A DNA stretch of 64,000 bases from Methylobacterium brachiatum (GTDB taxonomy: Bacteria > Pseudomonadota > Alphaproteobacteria > Rhizobiales > Beijerinckiaceae). Below are positions 1 to 9,560 of the stretch, one piece after another. Below the pieces are notes generated by a model that was not told the origin of the DNA, ran no database searches, and saw only the letters and a program-made list of their open reading frames with translations. Where the stretch lies: contig NZ_JAJALK010000005.1 in the NCBI RefSeq assembly GCF_020523825.1, forward strand, positions 186,001-250,000, written 5' to 3'. Within the stretch, counting starts at the first letter, position 1; each line of letters starts with the position of its first letter. Both the position numbers and the translations under genes were made by a program.

Positions 1-975
1 GCCGCCGAAGGCCGAGCCCTTCCAGACGCGGCCGGTGACCAGCTGGAACGGACGGGTCGAGATCTCGCGGCCGGCCTCGGCCACGCCGATGACGATCGAC
101 TCGCCCCAGCCGCGATGGCAGCACTCGAGGGCCTGGCGCATCACGTGGACGTTGCCGGTGCAGTCGAAGGAGAAGTCGGCGCCGCCGCCCGTGAGATCGA
201 CGATGGCCTGGACCACCTTGTCGGTGCCGATCTCGCTCGGGTTGATGAAGTCGGTCATGCCGAATTTGCGGGCCATGGCCTGCTTTTCCGGGTTGATGTC
301 GACACCGATGATCTTGTCGGCCCCGACCATCCGGGCGGCCTGGAGCACGTTGAGGCCGATGCCGCCGAGACCGAACACCACCACGTTGGCGCCGGGCCAG
401 ACCTTGGCGGTGTAGATCACCGCGCCGATGCCGGTGGTCACGCCGCAGCCGATGTAGCAGATCTTGTCGAAGGGGGCGTCTTCACGGATCTTGGCGAGCG
501 CGATGGCGGGCAGGACCGTGAAGTTCGAGAAGGTCGAGCAGCCCATGTAGTGGAACACGGTGTTCGCGCCGGAAGGGCTGCCGCCGGTGGAGACGCAGGA
601 GAAGCGGCTCGTGCCGTCCGGCATCACGCCCTGGCCCTGGGTCGCGCGGATCGCGGTGCACAGGTTGGTCCGCTGGGACAGGCAGGACTTACAGTTGCGG
701 CATTCCGGCGTGTAGAGCGGGATGACGTGGTCGCCGGGCTTCAGCGTGGTGACGCCGGCGCCGACCTCGCGGACGATGCCCGCGCCCTCATGGCCGAGGA
801 TCGCCGGGAACTTGCCCTCGGAATCGAGGCCCGAGAGGGTGTAGGCATCGGTGTGGCAGATGCCGGTGGCCATCAGCTCGACGAGAACCTCGCCGGCCTT
901 GGGCCCTTCGATGTCGATGGTCTCGATCGTGAGAGGCTTCTTGGCCTCCCACGCGACCGCAGCGCGCGTCTTCAT
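1..975 (-). CDS. frmA: S-(hydroxymethyl)glutathione dehydrogenase / class III alcohol dehydrogenase (3' end outside window)
   Basis: Zinc-dependent dehydrogenase that oxidises S-hydroxymethylglutathione, the formaldehyde-glutathione adduct, to S-formylglutathione with NAD. Reading begins at ATG 975 ([15 protein letters not shown]) and runs off the left edge, so about 325 of the usual 370 or so residues are present. The catalytic-zinc Cys lies in GICHTD and the following His in GHEGAG. The structural-zinc cysteines are in CRNCKSC plus a Cys seven residues later, and the NAD-binding loop is [21 protein letters not shown] and the class III spacing separate it from short alcohol dehydrogenases. 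In methylotrophs it can serve formaldehyde detoxification. No operon partner is visible. Confidence 0.93.
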   Translation of the reverse strand, partial: MKTRAAVAWEAKKPLTIETIDIEGPKAGEVLVELMATGICHTDAYTLSGLDSEGKFPAILGHEGAGIVREVGAGVTTLKPGDHVIPLYTPECRNCKSCLSQRTNLCTAIRATQGQGVMPDGTSRFSCVSTGGSPSGANTVFHYMGCSTFSNFTVLPAIALAKIREDAPFDKICYIGCGVTTGIGAVIYTAKVWPGANVVVFGLGGIGLNVLQAARMVGADKIIGVDINPEKQAMARKFGMTDFINPSEIGTDKVVQAIVDLTGGGADFSFDCTGNVHVMRQALECCHRGWGESIVIGVAEAGREISTRPFQLVTGRVWKGSAFGG

Positions 976-1202
976 CACCTGTTCCTGTTGTCTGGACGAT
1001 CACGGACGGCGCCGAACTGCCGACTCTTCGGCGCGCCTCGCCCGAGGGCGGCACACCGAACGGTCCGAAAATCTGGCGTGTGTTTGATGCTTCTCGCGCC
1101 GGGATGCAATCTTTGCGGCCGCGTTGAGACCGCGTGCCCCGCCGGACGGTCCGGGGAATGGGTCGCATCCGCCCGGCGCGGGCTGCGCGCTAACTCCCGG
1201 GC

Positions 1203-2333
1203 ATGGATCGCACCTTTCCCATGACCCGCGCCGCCGGGCTCGACCGGCTCGCCGCCTTCCTGGCGGGCGCCGGGGCCGATTACGCCGCCGCCCGCAACAC
1301 CGATCGCGGGCCCGGCCTCGAGCCGACCACGTCGGCACTCTCGCCCTATCTGCGCCGGCGCCTGATCACGGAGGCCGAGGTCGCGGCAGCGGCCGAGCGC
1401 GCCTTCGGCGACGGCGGCGCCGAGAAGTTCGTCTCCGAGGTGTTCTGGCGGACCTACTTCAAGGGCCACCTGGAGACCCACCCGTCCGCCTGGACGGAGT
1501 CCCTCGCCCTGGCCGCGTCCGACCGGGAACGCCTCGCCGCCGAGCCCGGCCTGCGCCGGACCTACGAGTCCGCCGTCGAGGGCCGGACCGGCATCGACGG
1601 CTTCGACGATTGGGCGCGCGAGCTCGTCGAGACCGGCTGGCTGCACAACCACGCCCGGATGTGGTTCGCCTCGATCTGGATCTTCACCCTGCGCCTGCCC
1701 TGGGCGCTCGGCGCCGAATTCTCCCTGCGCCACCTCGTCGACGGCGACCCGGCGAGCAACACCCTGTCCTGGCGCTGGGTGGCGGGCCTCCACACGCGGG
1801 GCAAGCACTACGTCGCCCGCGCCGAGAACATCCGGCGGTATACGGAGGGGCGCTTCGATCCTGCCGGCCTCGACGAATACCCGGACGCCCTCGACGAGGC
1901 GATGCCGCCCCGCGAGGTCGCGCTGCCGCGCTCCGATGCCGTGCCGGCCGGCGACGTCGCGCTGCTGCTGCATCTCGACGACCTGAGCCCGGAGAGCCTG
2001 CCGCTAGGCGCCGCCCGTGTCGTCCGCGTCGGCGGCCTGCTGGCCCACGCCCCCGGCGCGTCCGATCGGGTGCGCACGGCCGACGCGGCGGCGATGGCCG
2101 ATGGCCTCGAACGTGCGGCGGCCCGGTTCGGGTGCGCGGCGCGATTGGTCGAAGGGGATTGGTCCGGGGACCTGCCTGTCGTCACGGCCTGGGCTCCGGT
2201 GGGTCCGTCGGCCGATGCGCTGCCGGACGCGTGCATCCGGATTCGCCGGGGATGGGACGAGGCCGCCTGGCCGAGATCCAACCGCGGCTATTCCCGCCTG
2301 CGCTCGGCCATCCCGGCGGTGCTGACGGCCTGA
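1203..2333 (+). CDS. FAD-binding photolyase/cryptochrome-like protein lacking the N-terminal antenna domain
   Basis: Residues about 10-250 match the C-terminal FAD-binding domain of DNA photolyases and cryptochromes: FVSEVFWRTYFKGHLE, then WLHNHARMWFASIWIF, then LVDGDPASNTLSWRWVAG, then a tail resembling ENIRRYT. The ordinary N-terminal alpha/beta (antenna) domain is absent because the protein starts almost directly in the helical domain. About 110 residues of alpha/beta-like sequence (VALLLHLDDLSPESL onward) follow the FAD domain and are not recognised. The start at ATG 1203 has a second Met seven residues later. It could be a flavin photoreceptor or repair-related protein; photolyase activity is not established. 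The next gene downstream is a LOV histidine kinase. Confidence 0.75.
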   Translation: MDRTFPMTRAAGLDRLAAFLAGAGADYAAARNTDRGPGLEPTTSALSPYLRRRLITEAEVAAAAERAFGDGGAEKFVSEVFWRTYFKGHLETHPSAWTESLALAASDRERLAAEPGLRRTYESAVEGRTGIDGFDDWARELVETGWLHNHARMWFASIWIFTLRLPWALGAEFSLRHLVDGDPASNTLSWRWVAGLHTRGKHYVARAENIRRYTEGRFDPAGLDEYPDALDEAMPPREVALPRSDAVPAGDVALLLHLDDLSPESLPLGAARVVRVGGLLAHAPGASDRVRTADAAAMADGLERAAARFGCAARLVEGDWSGDLPVVTAWAPVGPSADALPDACIRIRRGWDEAAWPRSNRGYSRLRSAIPAVLTA

Positions 2334-2408
2334 CGCTCCATACCGGCCCGCAGAGTTGTCCGCTCATCCGGCTTCAGTCCTCATGGAGGTTGCCCCGGCA
2401 AATACGGT

Positions 2409-4907
2409 ATGGAGCAGCCGGACGACCCGGCCGTTGTGAGAGCGGCGGGCAGGTATGGCGATGCGAGGTCGGGATTTCGCCCCATGGATGTCGAAAACGA
2501 CACGTTGCGCCGACGCCTGCGTGAGGCCGAGGCCGAGATCGAGCGGCTGCGGTCGCGCAACGAGAGCCATGTGCATACCCCGAGCGCCGGCCAGCGCACC
2601 TCGGCGGCCGGGGTCGATCTGCTGTTCACGGCGGCGGAGAAGACCCGCATGCCGCAGATCGTCACCGATCCCAACCTGCCCGACAATCCGATCGTCTTCG
2701 CCAACCGCGCCTTCCAGGAGCTGTGCGGCTACGGCGCGGAAGACCTGATCGGCCGCAATTGCCGGTTCCTCCAGGGGCCCGGCACCGACCCGTCTGACGT
2801 CGCCAAGGTCCGGGACGCCATCGCGGCCCGGCGCGACGTGGTCGTCGAGATCCTGAACTATCACCGCGACGGCACGCCGTTTCGCAACGAGCTCTACGTC
2901 AGCCCGGTCTTCGATCCGGCCGGGCAGCTGCGCTACTTCTTCGCGAGCCAGCTGGACGTCACGCGCTTCCGCACCGAGGAGGAGCGCCTGGCCGAGAGCG
3001 AGGCGCGCTACCAGACCCTGTTCGAGGCGATCGATGCCGGCTTCTGCGTCGCGGAGATGCGGTTCGACGCCGAGGGCCGCGCGGTCGATTACCGGCTGAT
3101 CGAGGTCAACCCGGCCTTCGAGCGCCATACCGGCCTGCGGAACGCGGCCGGGCGCTGGGTCAGCGAGCTTGTGCCCGACCTCGAACCGTCCTGGTTCGAG
3201 ACCTACGGCGCGGTCGCCATGACGGGGCAGCCCGTGCGCTTCGAGAGCGCCGCGGTGTCCATGGGCCGGTGGTTCGACGTCCACGCCCTGCGCGTGGGCG
3301 AGCCGGCGCGGCGGCGCGTCGCGATCCTGTTCAACGACATCACCGACCGGCGCCGGCTCGAGGATCACCTCGAGACCGCCGCCCGCGAGCGGACCGACGA
3401 GCGGGATACGCTGTGGCGGGCGAGCCGCGACCTATTCGTGGTCTGCGGCTTCGACGGGCTGTACCGGGCGGTGAATCCGGCCTGGACGGCGACGCTCGGC
3501 TGGACGTCCGAGGATCTCGTCGGGGCGCGGTTCGACGATTTCGTCCACCCGGACGACAAGAAGCTCGCGGCGCAGGCGTTCGAGCGCGTGATCACCGCGG
3601 GCGACCTCGACGACGTCGACGTCCGGTTCAGGACCCGCGACGGCGCCTACCGCTGGATCTCGTGGAACGTGGTCCCGCGCGGCGACCATTTCTACGCGGC
3701 GGGCCGGGATGTCACCGACCGCAAGGCCCTCGAGGAGCAGCTCCGCCAATCCCAGAAGCTGGAGGCGGTGGGCCAGCTCACCGGCGGGGTGGCGCACGAC
3801 TTCAACAACCTGCTCACCGTCATCAAGTCGTCGACCGACCTGCTCAAGCGCCCGAACCTCCCCGAGGAGCGCCGGACCCGCTACGTCGACGCCATCTCGG
3901 ACACGGTCGCCCGGGCGGCCAAGCTAACGGGCCAGCTGCTCGCCTTCGCCCGGCGCCAGGCGCTCCAGCCCGAGGTGTTCGACGTCGGGCGCGGCGTCGC
4001 CTCGGTCTCTGACATGGTGAGGACCCTCACGGGCTCGCGCATCCATGTCGACATGCAGGTCGTGCCCCTGCGGGACGCGATGGGGCGGGAGAGCCCGTGC
4101 CTGGTCGACGCCGATCCGAGCCAGTTCGACACCGCCCTGGTCAACATGGTGGTCAACGCAAGGGACGCCATGTCGGGCGAGGGCCGGATCACCATCCGGG
4201 TCCGGCCCGTGGGCCTGGTCCCGGCCGTCCGGGCGCATCCGCCGATGCGGGGGGATTTCGTCGCGGTCTCGGTGGCCGATACCGGCACCGGCATCGCCCC
4301 CGGCGACCTGGAGCGGATCTTCGAGCCGTTCTTCACCACCAAGGGGGTCGGGCAGGGTACGGGGCTGGGCCTCAGCCAGGTGTTCGGCTTCGCCAAGCAA
4401 TCCGGCGGCGAGGTCGTCGCCGAGAGCCGGCTGGGCGAGGGCAGCACCTTCACCCTGTTCCTCCCGCGGGCGGTGGCCGCGTCCCTGCCCGAGGCCGAGA
4501 CGCCCGAGCCCGCGGCGCTGGCCGACGGCCACGGCACCTGCGTCCTCCTCGTCGAGGACAACCTGGAGGTCGGCTCCTTCGCCACGCAGGCCCTGCAGGA
4601 GCTCGGCTACCATACGGTCTGGGCGACGGATGCGGAGAAGGCGCTGCGCGAGTTCGAGCGCATCCCGTTCCGTTTCGAGGTCGTGTTCTCGGACGTGGTG
4701 ATGCCGGGCATGAACGGGGTGGACCTGGCCCGCGAGATCCGCCGCCGGCAATCCGACCTCCCGGTCGTCCTGGCCTCGGGCTACAGCGACGTGCTCGCGG
4801 CCCAGGGCACCCACGGGTTCGAGCTGCTGCGCAAGCCGTACTCGGTCACCGACCTGTCGCGCATCCTGCGCCGCGCCGTCGAGCGGGCCAAGTCGGCCCG
4901 TCGGTGA
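2409..4907 (+). CDS. LOV-PAS-PAS hybrid histidine kinase with C-terminal receiver domain
   Basis: Predicted cytoplasmic blue-light-responsive sensor kinase of 832 aa with no membrane segment. A LOV domain (about residues 75-185) carries GRNCRFLQG with the flavin-adduct Cys at about 118. Two further PAS domains follow at about 200-310 and 340-440. The HisKA segment has [13 protein letters not shown], with the phospho-His at about 463. The ATPase domain has N-box [12 protein letters not shown], then DTGTGIAPG and [13 protein letters not shown]. The receiver domain (about 712-828) has phospho-acceptor Asp about 762 in [11 protein letters not shown] and the conserved Lys in LRKPYS. A Met 25 codons in (2484) is an alternative start; neither has a strong ribosome-binding site. 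The output partner is unknown and not adjacent. It ends 6 bases from a convergent gene. Confidence 0.9.
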   Translation: MEQPDDPAVVRAAGRYGDARSGFRPMDVENDTLRRRLREAEAEIERLRSRNESHVHTPSAGQRTSAAGVDLLFTAAEKTRMPQIVTDPNLPDNPIVFANRAFQELCGYGAEDLIGRNCRFLQGPGTDPSDVAKVRDAIAARRDVVVEILNYHRDGTPFRNELYVSPVFDPAGQLRYFFASQLDVTRFRTEEERLAESEARYQTLFEAIDAGFCVAEMRFDAEGRAVDYRLIEVNPAFERHTGLRNAAGRWVSELVPDLEPSWFETYGAVAMTGQPVRFESAAVSMGRWFDVHALRVGEPARRRVAILFNDITDRRRLEDHLETAARERTDERDTLWRASRDLFVVCGFDGLYRAVNPAWTATLGWTSEDLVGARFDDFVHPDDKKLAAQAFERVITAGDLDDVDVRFRTRDGAYRWISWNVVPRGDHFYAAGRDVTDRKALEEQLRQSQKLEAVGQLTGGVAHDFNNLLTVIKSSTDLLKRPNLPEERRTRYVDAISDTVARAAKLTGQLLAFARRQALQPEVFDVGRGVASVSDMVRTLTGSRIHVDMQVVPLRDAMGRESPCLVDADPSQFDTALVNMVVNARDAMSGEGRITIRVRPVGLVPAVRAHPPMRGDFVAVSVADTGTGIAPGDLERIFEPFFTTKGVGQGTGLGLSQVFGFAKQSGGEVVAESRLGEGSTFTLFLPRAVAASLPEAETPEPAALADGHGTCVLLVEDNLEVGSFATQALQELGYHTVWATDAEKALREFERIPFRFEVVFSDVVMPGMNGVDLAREIRRRQSDLPVVLASGYSDVLAAQGTHGFELLRKPYSVTDLSRILRRAVERAKSARR

Positions 4908-4913
4908 CGGGCC

Positions 4914-5162
4914 TCATCGGCAACCCACGCAGACGCGGTTGATGATCCGCTGCGCCCGGACATGCTCGTCCTCGACGGTCGCCGGGCGGGACTCCCGGTT
5001 CGTCCAGGACGGGGCAGGCCGGATGACGGGGTCGAAGGTCGGGACGTCGGGCTGCGTGAACCGGGGGACGGGCTCCGCCCGGGCGGCGGGCACCACCGCC
5101 AGGAACAGAAAGAGGGTCCCGCCGAAAGCACCGGCGGACGCTGCTGCGCGGTTGAGGATCAT
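4914..5162 (-). CDS. small secreted protein of unknown function
   Basis: An 82-residue product with a signal peptide (MILNRAAASAGAF, hydrophobic core TLFLFLAVVPAARA, cleavage probably after ARA). A proline-rich segment follows, then a charged C-terminus ending in RIINRVCVGC, two closely spaced cysteines. The start is ATG 5162; the stop lies 6 bases beyond the convergent LOV kinase stop. Probably periplasmic. No family recognised. Confidence 0.55.
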   Translation of the reverse strand: MILNRAAASAGAFGGTLFLFLAVVPAARAEPVPRFTQPDVPTFDPVIRPAPSWTNRESRPATVEDEHVRAQRIINRVCVGCR

Positions 5163-5393
5163 GTTGGCGTATTCCCGTTGCTGAAAGACGAGGAATAGGC
5201 AGGCTGGATTGCAGCGGGATTTCGCGGCGCGCAGGAATTATTACAGCAGACATGCCGTTCGCTCGGGCCGATACGTCAGATGTTCGGGCCGCGAACAGAC
5301 GCGGGCGGCACCGATCTCTCGGATCGGCGCCGCCCGGATCATGCGGGGTTTGGCTGTCGCTCTCGGCAGCCGGAAATCTGACCGTCGGATAAG

Positions 5394-6701
5394 TCAGGCG
5401 GCGCTGCGCACCCGCCCGGGTTCGGCGTGCCGCGCGAGCACCCGCAGGATCCCCGCCCGGGCATCGTAGGCGGTGAATTCGGCGGCGAGGCGCCGAGCCT
5501 CCCGGCGGTGACCGGGTTCGTCGAGCACGGTCCGCACGGCGCGCCGAAGCGCCTCCGGGGTCGGATTGTTCGTGCCGAGGTCGATGCCCGCCCCCGACCA
5601 GGCGATGCGGGCGTTCACGTCGGCCTTGTCCTCGGTCAGGCCCGCGGCGACGAGGGGCACGCCGAAGCTGAGGGCTTGGTTGACGCTGCCGTAACCGCCA
5701 TTCGTCACCATCGCGTCGATCCGCGGCAGGATCCACTCGAACGGCAGGTAATCGGCGAGCCGCGCATTGGCCGGGATCGGCCCCGGGATGGCGTCGCGCG
5801 CGCGTCCGCCGGCCGTGACGACGGTGAGGATGTCCGGCTCACCGGCGAGCGCCGCGAGGGTCGGGCCGACCAGCAGGCCGAAATCGTGGTTCGCGACGGT
5901 GCCCTGTGTGACGAGCACGACCTTGCGGGCGCCGTCGAGATCGTTCGCCCAGGCCGGCAGCGGCGCCTGCCCCGGCACGATCGGCGGCGCGCCGACGAAG
6001 GTCACCGCCGGCGGCAGCGGGAACGGGTATTCGAAGCTCGGGACGGTGAGCTGCAGGTAGGTGTCGGCGAGCTGCACCACCGCGTCGAACAGGGTCCAGG
6101 ACGGGGCCGGAACCCCGACCTCCTCCAGCACGCCCGCCAGGCGGCGCGCGACGGGCCGGTCGACGGCCGCCTCGTGCGCCCGCGCGATCCGCGCATAGGC
6201 GTCCCGCTGCTCGAGGGTCTGGGCCGGCGGCAGCCCGAGGAAGATCGGGGCCTTGTCGGGCCGTGAGCAATGCAGGATCGACGTGCCGCACAGGACGATG
6301 GCCGGCCGCTTCGATCGCGGCCCGAGCAGCAGGGGCAGGACGCCGAAGAACATGTCGTCGCCGATCACGACCGCGGCCGGGAAAGCCCGAAGGGCGTCCT
6401 GGAGGCCGCGATGCTGATCCGGGATCCGCTCGATGAAGATCCGCTCCATGGCGACGCGCAGCCAGTCCGGGCCGGGCGGGGTCTGCGCCAGCTCGGGAAC
6501 GACCGCGACGAGGTTGCGCCCGTCGAAATCGGCGATGCCGGGCAGCGCCGCGAACCGGGCGCCGGTCGCCTCGATGCGGTCGCGGAAGGCCGAGCCCGAC
6601 AGCACCATGACCTCGTGGCCCTCGTCGGCCAGCATCCGGGCGATGGCCAGTATCGGGTTGAGATGGCCCGTCGCGGGCGTGGAGCAGAGGAGGATCTTCA
6701 T
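5394..6701 (-). CDS. UGT/MGT-family glycosyltransferase
   Basis: 435-residue GT1-type glycosyltransferase expected to transfer a sugar from a nucleotide donor to a small hydrophobic acceptor. The N-terminus KILLCSTPATGHLNPILAIA is typical of macrolide/zeaxanthin glycosyltransferases. The C-terminal donor-binding half has VVLVTQGTVANHD, LPFEWILPRIDAMVTNGGYG (H-to-N-like change in the usual THGG) and FGVPLVAAGLTEDK. The start at ATG 6701 has AGGAC about 7 bases upstream. It lies 138 bases downstream of a co-directional P450 gene and near a second GT1 gene (10805-12073), suggesting a role in making a glycosylated metabolite. The acceptor is unknown. Confidence 0.85.
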   Translation of the reverse strand: MKILLCSTPATGHLNPILAIARMLADEGHEVMVLSGSAFRDRIEATGARFAALPGIADFDGRNLVAVVPELAQTPPGPDWLRVAMERIFIERIPDQHRGLQDALRAFPAAVVIGDDMFFGVLPLLLGPRSKRPAIVLCGTSILHCSRPDKAPIFLGLPPAQTLEQRDAYARIARAHEAAVDRPVARRLAGVLEEVGVPAPSWTLFDAVVQLADTYLQLTVPSFEYPFPLPPAVTFVGAPPIVPGQAPLPAWANDLDGARKVVLVTQGTVANHDFGLLVGPTLAALAGEPDILTVVTAGGRARDAIPGPIPANARLADYLPFEWILPRIDAMVTNGGYGSVNQALSFGVPLVAAGLTEDKADVNARIAWSGAGIDLGTNNPTPEALRRAVRTVLDEPGHRREARRLAAEFTAYDARAGILRVLARHAEPGRVRSAA

Positions 6702-6839
6702 CGCGCTCGTCCTGTCTTCGCGTGGGGAAGCGGGCGCCGCGCCGATGCGGCGACCCAGGCGCGAGGCTGGGGGCCGCCCGTTACGCGACGGCTGCGGATG
6801 GGCGCCGAAACGGTTACCGCTGGAACGCCCGCCCGGGGG

Positions 6840-8078
6840 CTACCAGGCGACCCGCAGCGCATCGATGCGGCGGATGCCGCTGTGCCCGTGCAGCATCGGA
6901 ACCGGGCCGGCGAAGCGCAGCCCCGGGGCCAGCCGCACCAGGGCGCCCAGCCCCTCCTCCAGCTCGATCCGGGCCAGGGCCTCTCCGAGGCACCGGTGCA
7001 CCCCGCCCCCGAAGACGGGGTGCAGGCGCGGGCGGTCGGTGCGGTGGATGTCGAACGCGTCGGGCCGTGCATAGGCCTGCTCGTCGCGCATCGCCGACAG
7101 GATCGAGAGCATGATCAGGCTGTTGGCCGGCACGACGTGCCCGTCGAGGGTGATATCCTCCTTGGCGACGCGTCCGGCGGAGCCGACGCTCGGCTCGAAC
7201 CGCAGGGATTCCGCCACCGCGGCCGGCACGAGGCCGGGATCCTGCTTGACCGCCTCCCATTGCTCGGGATGCTGCAACAGCAGGGCGATCTGCATGGCGC
7301 CGGCCCCCCTCGTGGTGTCGGTGCCGCCGATGATCATCTGCACGAGCTGGATGACCACCTCGTCCGGCGTCAGCTCGCCCGCCGCATCCGCCTCCGCGAG
7401 GAAGCGGGACAGGAAATCGTCCCGGGGTGCCGCGCGCCGGGCTTCGAGGATCTCGACGACGTAATCGTGCAAGGCGACCGCCGCCGCCTCGATCTCGGGC
7501 AGGTCCTCCGGCCCGAAGGTGAAGCTCAGGACCCGCGAGACCTCGTAGGCGAGCCGCGTGAACCGGGGGATGTCGCCGCGCGGCAGCCCGAGGATGTCGG
7601 CGATGGTCTGGGCGGGGATCAGGCCGGTGTAGCTCGCGACGAGATCGACCTCGCCCTCCTCCATGCAATCCCGGACGAGGGCCTCGGCGGCGTCCCGGAT
7701 GCGGGGGCGCAGATTCTCGACCAGGCGGGTCGCGAAGGTCCGGGTGAACGGTGACCGGCGCCGCCGGTGGACCGCACCGTTGGCGGTGAGCATGCCGTGC
7801 GCGAAGATGTCGAACAGCCGGCCCTGCGGGATCTCGCGCATCTCCGGATAGAGGGTCTCGGTCGCCTGGACGCGCGGATCCCGCATCAGCTGATCGACGT
7901 CCTGCGCGCGCAGGACCATGTAGCCGCCGATCTCATGGATGATGAACGGCACCCGGGGCCGCCAGGTGCGGAACACGCCGTGCGGGTCGGCCTCGAGTTC
8001 AGCCACGGACAGGGTCGGGACAGCGTGGCGGGCCCCGGCGCTTCCGACGTATCCGTGCTCGTCCCTGTGACACTTCAT
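6840..8078 (-). CDS. cytochrome P450 (soluble bacterial type)
   Basis: Heme-thiolate monooxygenase of 412 aa. The I-helix oxygen-activation motif reads IIGGTDTTRG, the K-helix has AESLRFEPS (ExxR), and the heme loop FGGGVHRCLGEALAR places the axial Cys at about 363. It lacks a membrane anchor, like class I bacterial P450s, so it needs a ferredoxin and reductase that are not nearby. I place the start at ATG 8078, which has GAGGA 7 bases upstream, rather than at the in-frame TTG at 8102. It is upstream of the 5394-6701 glycosyltransferase. A GTTAC-N4-ATAAC inverted repeat lies 81 bases upstream. Confidence 0.9.
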   Translation of the reverse strand: MKCHRDEHGYVGSAGARHAVPTLSVAELEADPHGVFRTWRPRVPFIIHEIGGYMVLRAQDVDQLMRDPRVQATETLYPEMREIPQGRLFDIFAHGMLTANGAVHRRRRSPFTRTFATRLVENLRPRIRDAAEALVRDCMEEGEVDLVASYTGLIPAQTIADILGLPRGDIPRFTRLAYEVSRVLSFTFGPEDLPEIEAAAVALHDYVVEILEARRAAPRDDFLSRFLAEADAAGELTPDEVVIQLVQMIIGGTDTTRGAGAMQIALLLQHPEQWEAVKQDPGLVPAAVAESLRFEPSVGSAGRVAKEDITLDGHVVPANSLIMLSILSAMRDEQAYARPDAFDIHRTDRPRLHPVFGGGVHRCLGEALARIELEEGLGALVRLAPGLRFAGPVPMLHGHSGIRRIDALRVAW

Positions 8079-8158
8079 CGACACATCCTCGCTGCTGTTC
8101 AAGCGCGCGGATTCTCGAAAGGCCGGACTACAGGACGATTTCGAAAGAGCGGCCGTTG

Positions 8159-8172
8159 GTTACGGTCATAAC
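8159..8172. promoter_or_regulatory. inverted repeat GTTACGGTCATAAC, possible operator of the P450 gene
   Basis: GTTAC and ATAAC arms around a 4-base spacer, 81 bases upstream of the P450 ATG. A similar site (GTTACAACCGTAAC) lies at 12675-12688, 76 bases upstream of another reverse-strand gene of the same region. The regulator is not identified. Confidence 0.35.
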
Positions 8173-8374
8173 ATTCGGGCCGCCCGACGAGCCCCGGTGG
8201 CGCGGCGCCGGTGCGGCCGACCTCCGCTCGATCGGCCACCGGGCGTCGATGCCGGCGACCCGGATCCCGCGGGCCCGCATCGGCCCGAGGCTATTTCGGG
8301 CGTCGGCGATTCCGAAATCGTGCCGTAACGGGCGCGGCTCAGAACGACGATGCTTCGCGCAAGGAGGTATCGCC

Positions 8375-8623
8375 ATGATCGCAAGCGAGCCCAGTCCGGA
8401 CGATCGCTTCGAAATGCTGCTGCGGCGGCTCATCACCGACTCGGTGATCGGCGGCACCGATGACGGCCAGCACCTCATCGCGCGCCTGAGGCGCTTCGAC
8501 CTGCGGGCCCGGAGCGAGCAGCTCAGCTCCCAGACCCTTCAGGTCATCGCGTCGGCCCGGCGTCTCCTGGGCGACGAGCCGGCTTCCGGCCGGACTGTCA
8601 GCGGCCGCAGGCGCGCGCAGTAA
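8375..8623 (+). CDS. small protein of unknown function
   Basis: 82 residues, no signal or membrane segment, largely charged and helical (DDRFEMLLRRLITDSV, then GQHLIARLRRFDLRAR). ATG 8375 has a near-perfect ribosome-binding site, AAGGAGG, 7 bases upstream, the main reason to call it a gene; the same frame is open further upstream but without support. It runs opposite to the surrounding glycosyltransferase/P450 genes. Possibly a small regulatory protein; no family recognised. Confidence 0.6.
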   Translation: MIASEPSPDDRFEMLLRRLITDSVIGGTDDGQHLIARLRRFDLRARSEQLSSQTLQVIASARRLLGDEPASGRTVSGRRRAQ

Positions 8624-8686
8624 CGGGAGAATGCCGGACGCCGGAGCGGAGATCGCCCCGGCGCCGCGCGTCATCCGGCCGCCCGT

Positions 8687-9544
8687 TCAGCGCGCCCGGG
8701 GCTTCAGCCCGACCGCGAGGAAGCGGTCGATCATCGCGTTGACCTGCTCGGCCACCTCGATCGTGTTGAAATGGCCGGCGAGCAGCGTCTTGGCGGTCAC
8801 CAGCTGCGGGCAGAGTTCGCGCAGCCGTTCGAGATCGCGTGCCGACTCGATCAGCGGCACGTCGGCGGAGATGTAGGCCATCGGGACCCGGCAGGCGCGC
8901 GCGGCCGGGATCGGATCGTGGTTCTGGACCATGTTGTGCAGCGTGGAATGCGCTACGTGCTGGGGCGTCTTGCGGCAGGGGCCGAGAACATACGTGTCGA
9001 AGATCGCTTGGCGCCGGGTCGGCTCGTCGAAGGCGCCCCCGATCGACCAGGCGGCCGCCAGCGCCGCCGCGGGGTAATCCGGACCGCCGACGCCGGACAG
9101 GAGCTGCGCCAGCTCGACATTGCCGCGCTGGTCCGGCGACGGCAGGACGATGGAATCGATCATCACCAGGCCCGCGGCGAGGTCGGGATGGCGCCCGCAC
9201 AATTCGAGCCCCACCGCGCCGCCGAAGCTGTGGCCGATGACGATCGGCTTGACCAAGCCCAGCTGGCGGCACTGCCAGGCGACGTCGTCGGCGAAGCCCG
9301 CGACCGTATAATCCTGCTCCGGCGCGTCGCTGGCGCCGTGACCGCGCAGGTCCACGGCGACGACCCGCCGGAGCCGCGAGAAGTGCCGGATCTGCGGCGT
9401 GAAGATGCCGTGATCGCCGGTCCAGCCGTTGATCAGCACCAGGGGGTGGCCCTGGGGCGTCATCGGCCCGGCCTCGACATGGGCGAGCCGGACGCCGTCG
9501 CGGGCCAGATGGACGGGCTGCCACCGGGGCGGTTCGAAGGTCAT
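8687..9544 (-). CDS. alpha/beta-fold hydrolase
   Basis: 285-residue hydrolase. The nucleophile elbow is IGHSFGGAVG (Ser), the oxyanion region LVLINGWTGDHG, and RRVVAVDLRGHGASDAP is the classic strand-4 motif. The C-terminal His is probably in LLAGHFNTIEV. Substrate unknown: an ester, lactone or similar. The start at ATG 9544 has GGAGA 7 bases upstream. It begins 16 bases after the stop of the upstream efflux-pump gene and so is the last gene of a glycosyltransferase - transporter - hydrolase operon. Confidence 0.85.
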   Translation of the reverse strand: MTFEPPRWQPVHLARDGVRLAHVEAGPMTPQGHPLVLINGWTGDHGIFTPQIRHFSRLRRVVAVDLRGHGASDAPEQDYTVAGFADDVAWQCRQLGLVKPIVIGHSFGGAVGLELCGRHPDLAAGLVMIDSIVLPSPDQRGNVELAQLLSGVGGPDYPAAALAAAWSIGGAFDEPTRRQAIFDTYVLGPCRKTPQHVAHSTLHNMVQNHDPIPAARACRVPMAYISADVPLIESARDLERLRELCPQLVTAKTLLAGHFNTIEVAEQVNAMIDRFLAVGLKPRAR

Positions 9545-9560
9545 GGGAATCTCCGTGTGA

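Noticed and set aside
115..1224. Forward-strand 369-codon frame over frmA
   Set aside because: It is the reverse complement shadow of the well-conserved frmA gene and has no family of its own.
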